This document shows, in pieces, positions 35,312-43,990 of a stretch of 64,000 nt of DNA; positions within the stretch are counted from its first letter, which is position 1; each line of letters starts with the position of its first letter. This DNA comes from Tuwongella immobilis. Lineage in GTDB: Bacteria; Planctomycetota; Planctomycetia; Gemmatales; Gemmataceae. Both the position numbers and the translations under genes were made by a program. The stretch spans positions 4,812,920 through 4,876,919 of the forward strand of contig NZ_LR593887.1 in NCBI RefSeq assembly GCF_901538355.1, given 5' to 3'. The notes beneath the pieces are model-generated. The model was given only the letters and a program-made list of their open reading frames with translations, was not told the origin of the DNA and did no database searches.

Positions 35312-35671
35312 ATGCGAATGATCCCGACGCCGACGCGCATCAACGCCCCCGGCACCCCGCCCAAAACCATCGAAGAATTCATCGGTCTGGTGAATTCCGG
35401 GCATCGCGACATCAGCATTGCCCGCATGGTCAGCCCGCACGGCTGGAGCGAACCGGGGCAAACGCCGGAATTCGATGAATTCACGCTGGTGCTCAAAGGG
35501 ACGCTGACCGTGGAGACGCGCACGGGCACGCACAAGATTACCGCCGGGCAATGCCTGATCGCCGAAAAAGGCGAGTGGGTGCGCTACAGCACGCCGGATG
35601 AAGGCGGGGCGGAATATGTCGCCATTTGCGTGCCCGCGTTCACCCCGGCAACCGTCCACCGCGACGAATAA
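35312..35671 (+). CDS. cupin-domain protein
   Basis: A 119-residue single-domain cupin: FDEFTLVLKGTLTVET, then AGQCLIAEKGEWVRYSTP and AEYVAICVPAFTP. The usual GxxxxHxHxxxxE metal ligands are only partly present (a His in ISIARMVSPHGW and the Glu in EFDEF). AAGGA lies 8 bases before the ATG. It follows the sulfatase closely on the same strand. Role unknown. Confidence 0.75.
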   Translation: MRMIPTPTRINAPGTPPKTIEEFIGLVNSGHRDISIARMVSPHGWSEPGQTPEFDEFTLVLKGTLTVETRTGTHKITAGQCLIAEKGEWVRYSTPDEGGAEYVAICVPAFTPATVHRDE

Positions 35672-35680
35672 TCGCTAGAA

Positions 35681-35700
35681 TCGTGGGGCATTCTCCACGA
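35681..35700. terminator. hairpin between convergent genes
   Basis: TCGTGG / CCACGA stem with 8-base loop in the 136-base gap between the cupin and the convergent SDR gene. A short but plausible bidirectional terminator. Confidence 0.3.
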
Positions 35701-35807
35701 TGGAATGGAATTGCACATCGGCCAAGTCGGTCGGCGCATTCCCCCGCGATGAACCGGGAGAATGCGCGAATCCGCTTGGCCGATTGGCATCTTCGCAATG
35801 CTGCGGA

Positions 35808-36578
35808 TTATTTGCGTTCGTAGGGCCACACGCCCTGCGTCCACAATCCGCCGTCCACCCAGATCGTCTGGCCGGTGACGAATTCGCCGCCCGGCCCGGC
35901 GAGAAACACGACCGCCGCCGCCACGTCTTCGGGTTGTCCCACGCGACCGATCGGGGTAATCGCCGCCCAGGTTTCGCCGTATTCGGGCGATTCCTGGCGG
36001 GTGCGTTCGATTTCGATTGCGCCCGGTGCCACGCAGTTGACCCGGATGCCGTATTTGCCCAGTTCCACGGCGGATACTCGAGTGAGCTGATCCAACCCGC
36101 CCTTGCTGGCGCAATAATCGACGAGATTCGGGAACGGCGTGCGATTCGCCCCGGAGCCGATGTTGATGATCGTCCCGCCGCCCGTGTCTTTCATCCGCCG
36201 CGCGGCCTGTTGCGTGCAGAGAAACGAGCCGGTCAGGTTGGTGTGAATCGTCTTCAGCCAATCTTCCAGCTTCAATTCCAACAGCGGTGCCCAAGTTTGG
36301 CGACCGGAGTTGTTCACCAGCAGGCGAATGCTGCCAATGGTGGCGTCAATCTGGGCGAACATCGCGGCCACGGAATCGGCATCGGCGACATTCGCGCCAA
36401 CGACCCACGCCTGGCGACCCCGTTTGCGAATCGCCTCGGCGGTTTCCTCGGCACCGGCCTGATCGCTGAAATAATTCACGATCACGTCCCAGCCCGCATC
36501 CGCCAAGCCAAAGGCGATGCCACGCCCTACGCCCTTGCTCGCCCCGGTGACCAGGGCAATTGGTGCAGGATTGCTCAT
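35808..36578 (-). CDS. short-chain dehydrogenase/reductase (glucose 1-dehydrogenase-like)
   Basis: A 256-residue classical SDR. Cofactor motif TGASKGVGRG, NNSG, catalytic Ser in INIGSG and YCASK (YxxxK), and the C-terminal GGEFVTGQTIWVDGG. Start at 36578 (MSNPAPIALVTG), with AAGGA about 10 bases upstream; the in-frame ATG at 36632 is less likely. It is transcribed in the same direction as gpmA, 28 bases downstream of the gpmA stop. The substrate is undetermined. Confidence 0.85.
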   Translation of the reverse strand: MSNPAPIALVTGASKGVGRGIAFGLADAGWDVIVNYFSDQAGAEETAEAIRKRGRQAWVVGANVADADSVAAMFAQIDATIGSIRLLVNNSGRQTWAPLLELKLEDWLKTIHTNLTGSFLCTQQAARRMKDTGGGTIINIGSGANRTPFPNLVDYCASKGGLDQLTRVSAVELGKYGIRVNCVAPGAIEIERTRQESPEYGETWAAITPIGRVGQPEDVAAAVVFLAGPGGEFVTGQTIWVDGGLWTQGVWPYERK

Positions 36579-36606
36579 CGGAGAGGTTCCTTGGATTCGC
36601 AACAAA

Positions 36607-37353
36607 TTACTTGGCCTTGCCCTGCTTGGCAACCGCTTCCATGGCCGCCCGCACCGCGTCGGGATCGCCCAGATATTCCGACTTGATCGGCTTCAGATGG
36701 GCATCCAAATCGTACACCAGCGGCAAGCCGGTGGGGATGTTCAACTCAACGATATCGTCATCGCCGATGTTGTCGAGATACTTCACCAGCGCCCGCAAGC
36801 TGTTGCCGTGCGCCACCACAATCACGCGCTGACCGCTGAGAATGCTGGGGGCAATCGTTTCGTGCCAGAACGGCAGAAAGCGATCCACGGTGTCCTTCAG
36901 GCATTCCGTGCGGGGCAAATCGCTGTCGGGCAAGCCCGAATAGCGACGATCGAACCCGGGGAAGCGCTCATCGGTCACTTCCAGCGGCGGGGGCGGAATG
37001 TCGTAGCTGCGACGCCAGATTTTCACCTGCGCTTCGCCGTATTGGGCGGCGGTTTCGGACTTATTCAGCCCTTGCAGCGCACCGTAATGACGTTCGTTGA
37101 GTCGCCAACTGCGAACGGTGGGCAACCACAGCAGATCCATCGATTCCAGGGCCAACCAGCAGGTGCGAATCGCTCGCTTGAGCACCGAAGTGTAGGCGAT
37201 ATCGAAGGTCAGCCCGGCATCGCGCAGGGTCTTGCCGGCTGCGCTCGCTTCTTGCATCCCCTTGGGCGACAGATCAACGTCGGTCCAGCCGGTGAAGCGA
37301 TTTTCTTGATTCCAGGTACTTTCGCCGTGTCGCAACAGGACGAGCTTATACAT
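36607..37353 (-). CDS. gpmA: 2,3-bisphosphoglycerate-dependent phosphoglycerate mutase
   Basis: A 248-residue glycolytic enzyme interconverting 3- and 2-phosphoglycerate via a phosphohistidine. [18 protein letters not shown] has the catalytic His, [13 protein letters not shown] follows, and the second His is in [16 protein letters not shown] 8 bases before the ATG at 37353 fixes the start; the open frame further upstream is antisense to the LRR gene. Confidence 0.95.
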   Translation of the reverse strand: MYKLVLLRHGESTWNQENRFTGWTDVDLSPKGMQEASAAGKTLRDAGLTFDIAYTSVLKRAIRTCWLALESMDLLWLPTVRSWRLNERHYGALQGLNKSETAAQYGEAQVKIWRRSYDIPPPPLEVTDERFPGFDRRYSGLPDSDLPRTECLKDTVDRFLPFWHETIAPSILSGQRVIVVAHGNSLRALVKYLDNIGDDDIVELNIPTGLPLVYDLDAHLKPIKSEYLGDPDAVRAAMEAVAKQGKAK

Positions 37354-37452
37354 CTCGCGGACCTCCGCAGGGATCGGGATTCCAAGTGACCGTTGGAGTG
37401 CTACTCTATGAGCATCGGTGCCAACTGCCACCCCCCGAAAACGAGAGCGACC

Positions 37453-38187
37453 ATGTCCCAGCCCAATCCCCCCAGTGCGCCCCCCGGTTGGCTGTTTCGC
37501 GCGGATGAATCGGGCGACGTGGTCGAGGCGCACGCGCAGGTCAAATCGATCCGCGATGCCGACCTCGCAATTTTGTCGCAACTGCCGAATCTGGAAGAAC
37601 TTTGGCTTGCCGGCACGGGGATTACCGACGCCGGTCTGGAGCCGATTCGCCAGTTGCCGAAACTCCGCACGCTGGTCTGCGACCGCACGATTGTCAGCGA
37701 TGCGGGGCTGCCGGTGATCGCGGAATTGATCCACCTGGAAGAACTCGGCCTGCGACACACTCGCGTGCATGGACCGGGGTTGATCCACCTGGCCAAGCTG
37801 CAACGGCTGCGGTATCTCTACCTGGGACATACCCCGCTGACGGATGCCGCCTTGCCGCTGATTCGCCATCTCACTCAGTTGACGTATCTCTACCTGGGCG
37901 ATACGCGCATCACCGATGCGGGATTATCCATTCTGGATCATTTACCGAACATCGAGCGACTCTTTCTGGAAGAAACCGGCATCACCGACGTGGGAGTGGA
38001 GCCAATCACGCGACTGCCGAAACTGGAATCGCTCGATTTGTATCGGACGCGGGTGAGTGATGCCGGGCTGGAGCGGCTGGCGGAAATGCCCACGCTGAAG
38101 CGAGTCGATCTCTGGGCCACCGCCGTCACGCCGCAGGCAGTCGAGCGGATTCGGCAGCGGCGACCCGATTTGAGTATCAAAATCTGA
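37453..38187 (+). CDS. leucine-rich-repeat protein
   Basis: A 244-residue protein made almost wholly of 24-residue LRR units ([44 protein letters not shown] and others), of the type with ITDAGL and VSDAGL turns frequent in Gemmata relatives. There is no signal peptide, so it is probably cytoplasmic and binds proteins. The start at 37453 ([12 protein letters not shown]) follows GAGAGCG. It ends 7 bases from the stop of the convergent eboE-like gene. Confidence 0.8.
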   Translation: MSQPNPPSAPPGWLFRADESGDVVEAHAQVKSIRDADLAILSQLPNLEELWLAGTGITDAGLEPIRQLPKLRTLVCDRTIVSDAGLPVIAELIHLEELGLRHTRVHGPGLIHLAKLQRLRYLYLGHTPLTDAALPLIRHLTQLTYLYLGDTRITDAGLSILDHLPNIERLFLEETGITDVGVEPITRLPKLESLDLYRTRVSDAGLERLAEMPTLKRVDLWATAVTPQAVERIRQRRPDLSIKI

Positions 38188-38194
38188 CCGCGAT

Positions 38195-39349
38195 TTACCA
38201 CGCCTGCTGAGCGGAGAACCAGCGCAATTCCTCCGCGATGCCGGCGGCCAATTCCGGCACTTGCATCTCGGCGGGTAGCACCGTCCAAGCGTAGGTTTCG
38301 ACCTCGAAATGAGGCGATTCCGGCAGATCGACCATCGCCCGAAGGCAATCGTGGATCGCCTCTTGCGTTGCGTGCAGATGCCCGAAGCGTTCCAGATAAA
38401 TCGGCACATGAAAATGCGTTCGCCATTCGCGGGCCTGCCGATCGCCGTGGGCCAACGCATCGGGCAGATTCACGAATTGCCGCAGCGTTCCATCCTGGGA
38501 TTGCACCAGCGTCTGATGCAGATAGCGCGGCTCGGCGAAGGTCGCCAGTTGCTCGAATGCCGCCGCGTGATCGCGGGATTCGAGCCGATCCAACCGCAGC
38601 GACACCGCAGACGACACTTGCACTTTTCCGATCGTCAGCCCCGCCCGACGATAGCCCGCGATGACCTCCGCTTGCGGCTCGAACATGACCGCCGCGTGAC
38701 AAATATCGTGACAAATTCCGATATGCCGTCGAATGCTCGCCTCATCCGCCGCCCCACGCAGCAGATGCTCCTCGAAAAACCGCACCATCGGGGCACCGCG
38801 TTCGAGCAGACAGCCCGGTTCGGGTTCGATGCTGAGAATGATGCGGCGGCCGGATTCGGCTTCGAGTTGTCGCAATTCCTCGGCCAATTGTCGCAGTTGG
38901 GCGACGGCAGCGGCGAAGTCGGATTCGCCCCACGCCGGTTCGCTCCAGGCCAGCGGCAATGTCGAAATCGAGCCAGTCATTCCGGCGGGCAAAAGGGCGT
39001 GTTGAATGGCGACGAGATCGCGGGTGTAGTCGAGTCGCTTCGGATCGGCCCAGGTGGGCAAATAGACCGCCAATTGCACGACGGAATCGTGGAAATCGCC
39101 ATACGGAAAGCCGTTGAACGTGAACGGGACCAACCCTTCACTGGCGAGCCAATCGCGCCATTCGGGTCCCCCCCCGCCGTGGCGAAGTTCGCGGGCCGCC
39201 GATGCGGACAACCACAAGCCGACGCCGATAGTCTGATCGGGGGCAAAAGATCGGCGAACGGCCGTCGCATGTTTGGCCAAATTCGCCCGCGCTTGGGCCA
39301 GATTCGCACCCGCATGCACATTCGTACAATAACCTGTTGCAAAACTCAT
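38195..39349 (-). CDS. eboE: EboE-like protein (TIM-barrel, xylose-isomerase fold)
   Basis: A 384-residue protein beginning SFATGYCTNVHAGANLAQ, with FTFNGFPYGDFH, LPLAWSEPAW, LSIEPEPGCLLE and HIGICHDICHAAVMFEPQ. These are hallmarks of EboE, a member of the ebo (edge/eustigmatophyte bacterial operon) set linked to export of precursors across the cytoplasmic membrane. Metal-ligand His/Glu residues are present. It lies 44 bases downstream of an AroB-type gene on the same strand; ebo operons contain a dehydroquinate-synthase-like member, EboD. The remaining ebo genes are not in this window. Confidence 0.75.
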   Translation of the reverse strand: MSFATGYCTNVHAGANLAQARANLAKHATAVRRSFAPDQTIGVGLWLSASAARELRHGGGGPEWRDWLASEGLVPFTFNGFPYGDFHDSVVQLAVYLPTWADPKRLDYTRDLVAIQHALLPAGMTGSISTLPLAWSEPAWGESDFAAAVAQLRQLAEELRQLEAESGRRIILSIEPEPGCLLERGAPMVRFFEEHLLRGAADEASIRRHIGICHDICHAAVMFEPQAEVIAGYRRAGLTIGKVQVSSAVSLRLDRLESRDHAAAFEQLATFAEPRYLHQTLVQSQDGTLRQFVNLPDALAHGDRQAREWRTHFHVPIYLERFGHLHATQEAIHDCLRAMVDLPESPHFEVETYAWTVLPAEMQVPELAAGIAEELRWFSAQQAW

Positions 39350-39393
39350 GCGATGCGCCTTTTCAACAGATGCAATCAGATCGGAATCAACGA

Positions 39394-40488
39394 TTAGCTG
39401 GCCGTTTGCAAAATTTCTCGGGCGGCCGTTTCCGGGACATCATCCCGCAGCTCCACATGCCCGAGTTTCGTGGGCAAAATGAATCGCAATCGACCTAATT
39501 CCGTTTTCTTGTCGCGGTACATGCCGGCAATCATCGGGTCGATGGGCCACTCGGATTTCGGGGCAATCGGTAGGTCGAATCGGGCGAGCAATCGGCGTTG
39601 GCGTTCGGTGAGTTCGGCGGAAATCAGCCCTTGCTTTTCGGCCAAGCGACTGGCACAAACCATGCCCGCCGCCACGGCTTCCCCATGCAGCCAGGCACCG
39701 TAGCCGCCGATGGTCTCGAACACGTGCGCAAAGGTATGACCGTAGTTGAGAATCGCCCGCAATCCGGTTTCTTCGCGTTCGTCCTGTTCGACGACGACCG
39801 CCTTCAATTCGCAGGAACGGGCGACGATTCGGCGAATGGCATCGGCATCGCGGCGGCGGATGGCATCAGCATGGGCTTCGAGATACGCGAAGAAATCGGC
39901 ATCGAGAATCACCCCATATTTGATGACTTCCGCAAGACCGGAGAGGAATTCCCGCTCGGGCAGCGTGTCCAGAAATGCGGTGTCGATCCAGACGGCGGCT
40001 GGCTGATGGAAGGCACCAATGAGATTCTTGCCGCTGGGATGATTGATGCCGGTCTTCCCGCCCACGGACGAATCGACCATGGAAAGCAGCGTTGTCGGCA
40101 CCATCAGCAGGGGTAATCCGCGGGCATAGGTTGCGGCGGCGAATCCGGCCAAATCCCCGATCACGCCCCCGCCCACAGCCACCACCAGCGTCTTGCGATC
40201 GGCGGGCCAATCGGCCAGCACATCCCACAAGCGAGACAATTCCGCAGTCGATTTACTCGCCTCGCCACTGGGGATCGTCACCCGTCGCGTCTGCCAACCG
40301 GCAGCCTGCAAATTCCGTTCGACGAGATCCGCATGTTGGGGAATGGCGGCATCGACCACCACCAGCGCCCGATTAGATTTGGGCACCGCTTGCCGGGCAA
40401 AGGCCGCCAGCCCATCGGCATCGCCGCTGGAAATCGCGATGGAATAACTTCGTGGCCCCAAATTCACCGGCACGCGCAACGACGCCAT
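39394..40488 (-). CDS. aroB: 3-dehydroquinate synthase family (AroB)
   Basis: A 364-residue NAD-dependent, zinc-containing enzyme of the shikimate pathway (DAHP to 3-dehydroquinate). Seen: AVGGGVIGDLAGFAAATYARG, PTTLLSMVDSSVGGKTGINHP, LAEVIKYG, the zinc-ligand LNYGHTFAHVFE and HGEAVAAGM. The start at 40488 (MASLRVPVNLG) has AAGGA 6 bases upstream. The motifs fit true AroB, but an EboD function is an alternative because eboE follows directly. Confidence 0.9.
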   Translation of the reverse strand: MASLRVPVNLGPRSYSIAISSGDADGLAAFARQAVPKSNRALVVVDAAIPQHADLVERNLQAAGWQTRRVTIPSGEASKSTAELSRLWDVLADWPADRKTLVVAVGGGVIGDLAGFAAATYARGLPLLMVPTTLLSMVDSSVGGKTGINHPSGKNLIGAFHQPAAVWIDTAFLDTLPEREFLSGLAEVIKYGVILDADFFAYLEAHADAIRRRDADAIRRIVARSCELKAVVVEQDEREETGLRAILNYGHTFAHVFETIGGYGAWLHGEAVAAGMVCASRLAEKQGLISAELTERQRRLLARFDLPIAPKSEWPIDPMIAGMYRDKKTELGRLRFILPTKLGHVELRDDVPETAAREILQTAS

Positions 40489-40626
40489 GATCGATTCCTT
40501 TGCTGCAAGCAAGTCCCATTGTCGGTGTAAGCGATCGGCCCAAGCCCGACAAGGTGCCGCCGGAGAAGATGCCGCTCGACTCGAATGATGCGGATGGCGT
40601 GACGCGATCGATTGGCAAACAGGATC

Positions 40627-40656
40627 GGGCCACTCGCAACCATGCGCGAGCGGCCC
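40627..40656 (-). terminator. hairpin downstream of hflX
   Basis: An 11-bp stem with one mismatch (GGGCCACTCGC / GCGAGCGGCCC) and an 8-base loop, 28 bases past the hflX stop in its direction of transcription. No T-run follows. Confidence 0.4.
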
Positions 40657-40683
40657 GTCACAATGAGAGTGTTCAATCGAGGA

Positions 40684-41976
40684 TTAGGACGCCGCTGCCG
40701 AGTTGGGTTCGGCATGCAATTCCTGGCCGGAAATCTCCGCCGATCGCACCACCAGCGATTGGGCTTCGCGTTGGACCGGCCCCACCAGTGGCTTGGGCAG
40801 AAACGCCCGCATCACCACCAGATTGCCTTCGTAATGCTGATGGAAAATCTCCGCATGGGCCGCGAGATATGCCAGCAGTTTGCCGTTGGAGGCATCGACG
40901 ACAATATCGGCTTCCACGAATGCGTTGGAGAGCATTTCAATGACCGCATTCCGCAGATCATCGATGCCTTCGCCGGTGAGCGCACTCACGGCCACCGCTC
41001 GCGGATGATGCCGTCGCAACACATCCAAGTGCATGCGATCTTGCACCTGATCGACCTTGTTGAGCACCAACAGCGTCGGCTTGTCCAGACATTCGAGTTC
41101 GTCGAGCACCAGATTCACCGCCCGAATATGCTCCTCGGCGGCCAAATTGCTGGCATCCACCACATGCAGCAGCAACCGCGCTTGGCGAGCTTCTTCGAGC
41201 GTCGCTTTGAAGGAAGCGACCAAGTGGTGCGGCAAATTGCGGATGAAGCCGACCGTGTCGGAGAGCAGCACTTTGCCAAAGTCTTTGACCTGCCATTGTC
41301 GGGTGCGGGTGTCGAGTGTCGAGAACAGCTTGTTTTCGACGTAGACATCGGCTCCGGTGAGGCGATTCATCAGCCGCGATTTCCCGGCGTTGGTGTACCC
41401 CACCAGCGACACGGTATATTCCTGGCTGCGACTGGCGACTTCGCGTTCTTTGCGGCCCTGCACTTCGACGAGCTTGGCCTTGAGATCGCGAATCCGCATC
41501 GACACGAGCCGACGGTCTTCTTCAAGCTGCGTTTCGCCCGGACCGCGCAGACCAATGCCACCCCCCTTTTGTCGGGACAAGTGGGACCACATCTGCTTGA
41601 GGCGTGGGAGCGAATATTCCAACTGGGCGAGTTCGACTTGCAGCCGCGATTCCAACGACCGTGCCCGCGTGGCGAAAATGTCCAGAATCAGTTCACTGCG
41701 ATCAATGACCTTGCGTTCGGTGGCTTGTTCCAGATTGCGGACCTGACCGGGGGAGAGATCATTATCGAAGATGATGACATCCGCATCGGTGGTCTGCACC
41801 ATTTCGACCAACTCGCGGAGTTTCCCCGAGCCGATGTAGCTGTTGGTGTGGACATCGGTGCGTTTTTGCGTCAGTTCACCGACGATTTTCGCACCGGCGG
41901 TCGTTGCCAGCCCTCGCAATTCATCGAGCGGATCCAAGCTGATCCAGGGGCGATCGGGCAACGATACGCTTACCAA
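40684..41976 (-). CDS. hflX: ribosome-associated GTPase HflX
   Basis: A 430-residue GTPase that binds the large ribosomal subunit and splits or rescues stalled ribosomes. The N-terminal HflX domain contains TNSYIGSGKLREL and DLSPGQVRNLE, then GGGIGLRGPGETQLEEDRR. The G domain follows with VGYTNAGKSRLMNRL (G1), DTVGFI (G3) and LNKVDQV (G4). TTG at 41976 is the first usual start codon. However, the frame continues 20 codons upstream with family-like sequence (VRQEQAILVS) to an ATC at 42036 that has AAAAGGAGG 7 bases before it, so the true start may be there. Confidence 0.9.
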   Translation of the reverse strand: MVSVSLPDRPWISLDPLDELRGLATTAGAKIVGELTQKRTDVHTNSYIGSGKLRELVEMVQTTDADVIIFDNDLSPGQVRNLEQATERKVIDRSELILDIFATRARSLESRLQVELAQLEYSLPRLKQMWSHLSRQKGGGIGLRGPGETQLEEDRRLVSMRIRDLKAKLVEVQGRKEREVASRSQEYTVSLVGYTNAGKSRLMNRLTGADVYVENKLFSTLDTRTRQWQVKDFGKVLLSDTVGFIRNLPHHLVASFKATLEEARQARLLLHVVDASNLAAEEHIRAVNLVLDELECLDKPTLLVLNKVDQVQDRMHLDVLRRHHPRAVAVSALTGEGIDDLRNAVIEMLSNAFVEADIVVDASNGKLLAYLAAHAEIFHQHYEGNLVVMRAFLPKPLVGPVQREAQSLVVRSAEISGQELHAEPNSAAAS

Positions 41977-42036
41977 GATGGCCTGTTCCTGACGTACCGA
42001 AAAATCATTTCGACCGGTTTCGAACGATCCTTTGAT

Positions 42037-42411
42037 GGCGAGCCCTCCTTTTCAAGATTCCCCATTTTATCCCGATTCGATTCCGCACGCCAAGTCCGAT
42101 TCTTGGAACTTGTCGGAGACTGGGAGCGAATCTCGGGCAGAGTCACCGCACGAGATGCGCCCCATCAGCGCGACGAAGGAGGAATCCACGGGATTGCTCG
42201 CAACTGCCGATGCAAAGACCGTCTGGCCACCAACGGGTTCACGGGAAACACGCTAAATTTCCCGCCCCGAGGCGTCACTACGATCATCGTCGTCATTTGC
42301 GGGAATCCCGATGCAACGAAATCGCAAATTTCGCGGCATCGGCCCGCCGTTCATGCCGGGGATCATTCGAGGACATCTGGGCAATTCGGGCACGATTCGC
42401 CAGCCGAATCC
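42037..42411. other. intergenic region without a supported gene
   Basis: About 375 bases between hflX and the sigma-factor gene, both on the minus strand. It contains the strong AAAAGGAGG ribosome site for hflX at 42044-42052. Plus-strand open frames (for example from 42032) lack ribosome sites and protein-like composition. Confidence 0.5.
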
Positions 42412-43014
42412 TCACACCAGCCGGGCTAACGGATCGGCATCGAGTCGTTCGCGCAGCATTCGATAGCCGCGATGCAGCAGTTGTTGCGCCCGCTGGCGGC
42501 TAATCCCCATGCGGCGGCCGATCCATTCGAGTCGCTGGGCGCTGCCGGTGGTCACGCCAAAATGCCAATCGATGACTTGGCGTTCCCGGTCGGGCAATTC
42601 CGGCAGTAACTCGTGAATCTGCTGCATCTGCTCGAGGCGATGCGGTCGCGGCGTCGGGAATTCATCCAGAAGCTGCTGATTCGTCTCTGCATCGGAATGA
42701 ATTCGCGCATCGCTTTGCGATTGTTCGCGGCGAATCAGATCGTGAAATCGCCCGCGAACCGAACGCAGCGCATATCGGGTAAAGTGCCCCCCGCGTGCAG
42801 GGTGAAATCGCCGAATCGCTTTCAACACCACCACTTGCGCCTCGGCAAATAAATCATCGGCAGCAAGCCAGGGGCAGCGCCGCCTCGCCCGTTGCACTTT
42901 CACCGCAATCAAGGTATGATGCCGAGAGAGAATATCCATTTGTGCAGTGGGATTTCCGGCTTGAGCTTGTTCCAGCACATCCGAAGGAACCAAATCGGGC
43001 AGCAGCGGATTCAT
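42412..43014 (-). CDS. sigma70-family RNA polymerase sigma factor
   Basis: A 200-residue sigma factor. Region 2: DILSRHHTLIAVKVQRARRR, ADDLFAEAQVVVLKAIRRF and the aromatic-rich GGHFTRYALRSVRGRFHDLI. Region 4: LPDRERQVIDWHFG and the helix-turn-helix GRRMGISRQRAQQLLHRGYRMLRE. There is no region 1.1 or 3, so it is a small group 3/4-type factor. GAGG 7 bases before ATG 43014 fixes the start. No anti-sigma gene is adjacent. Confidence 0.85.
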   Translation of the reverse strand: MNPLLPDLVPSDVLEQAQAGNPTAQMDILSRHHTLIAVKVQRARRRCPWLAADDLFAEAQVVVLKAIRRFHPARGGHFTRYALRSVRGRFHDLIRREQSQSDARIHSDAETNQQLLDEFPTPRPHRLEQMQQIHELLPELPDRERQVIDWHFGVTTGSAQRLEWIGRRMGISRQRAQQLLHRGYRMLRERLDADPLARLV

Positions 43015-43151
43015 GATACGCCTCGGGCGACCACTGGTGTTCACATGTTTAGAGAATATACTAAAATCCACTATCGCACAACTCAAGGGAAAAACCCGGC
43101 GAAAATCGTCGGTTTTCTTGTTTTTGCGATTTTTCATGAGTCACCCCTGGC

Positions 43152-43847
43152 ATGATTCGCCTCCAGCAGTTGCGATTTGAGCCGTCCCCATTCCACCAGT
43201 TGGAATTGGACCTGCAGATCGGATCGGGCCAATATGCCGTCCTTCGCGGCCGCAGCGGATCGGGCAAAACCAGCCTGTTGGAAGTGATCGCCGGGTTGCG
43301 ACGCCCCGTGTCGGGTCGCGTCTGGATCTCCGACCGCGAGGTCACGCAGTTGCCCCCCGAACAGCGCGGCTTGGGCTATGTTCCGCAAGATCGAGCCCTG
43401 TTCCGCACGCTCACCGTCCGCGAACAATTGGCGTTTGGCCCGACCGTGCATCGCTGGCCATCCCGGGAGATCGCCGCAACCGTCGCCGAATGGTTGGACA
43501 AACTCGGCCTGACGAAATTGGCCCAGCGACTGCCAGCGGGGTTGAGCGGGGGCGAAGCGGCGCGCGTGGCCTTGGGCCGTGCGCTGTCCCTGCGACCCGC
43601 CGTGCTGCTGCTCGATGAGCCACTCTCGGGATTGGACGATGAGAGCATCGACGAAGTGATGCCGCATCTGCAGGCGCTGCGACACTCCCGCACCTGCACC
43701 GTCTTGCACATCACCCATCGCCAGTCGGAAGTGTTATCCCTGGCAGATGTTGCGTTGCAACTGCGCGATGGGGCCATCCATGTCGTTGCCTTGCCGAATT
43801 CGGCCACCGAGAACGAGCCGCCCCGCGAATCCCCCGCACCACCGTGA
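43152..43847 (+). CDS. ABC transporter ATP-binding protein, ModC/PotA-like, orphan
   Basis: A 231-residue ATPase: Walker A GRSGSGKTS, Q-loop YVPQDRALF, signature LSGGEAARVAL, Walker B VLLLDEPLSGLD and switch HITHRQSE. Sequence style resembles molybdate/polyamine importer ATPases, but the C-terminal TOBE domain is absent (a Pro-rich tail only), and no permease or binding protein is adjacent. It must pair with a distant permease or act elsewhere. Confidence 0.85.
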   Translation: MIRLQQLRFEPSPFHQLELDLQIGSGQYAVLRGRSGSGKTSLLEVIAGLRRPVSGRVWISDREVTQLPPEQRGLGYVPQDRALFRTLTVREQLAFGPTVHRWPSREIAATVAEWLDKLGLTKLAQRLPAGLSGGEAARVALGRALSLRPAVLLLDEPLSGLDDESIDEVMPHLQALRHSRTCTVLHITHRQSEVLSLADVALQLRDGAIHVVALPNSATENEPPRESPAPP

Positions 43848-43990
43848 GGCGAGCAATCACCCGGCAAGGCGAAATTTCACAGAATGGAATCATTCTGCGC
43901 GGCAGGATCTGAACTCACCCCTCGCCCTGCGGCGATTTGTTGCCTACAATAGGTCGATTGAATGTTCGCGTTCTGACGATAGGATCGTGC

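Noticed and set aside
40612-42429. 605-codon plus-strand open frame
   Set aside because: Antisense to hflX, which has all G motifs.
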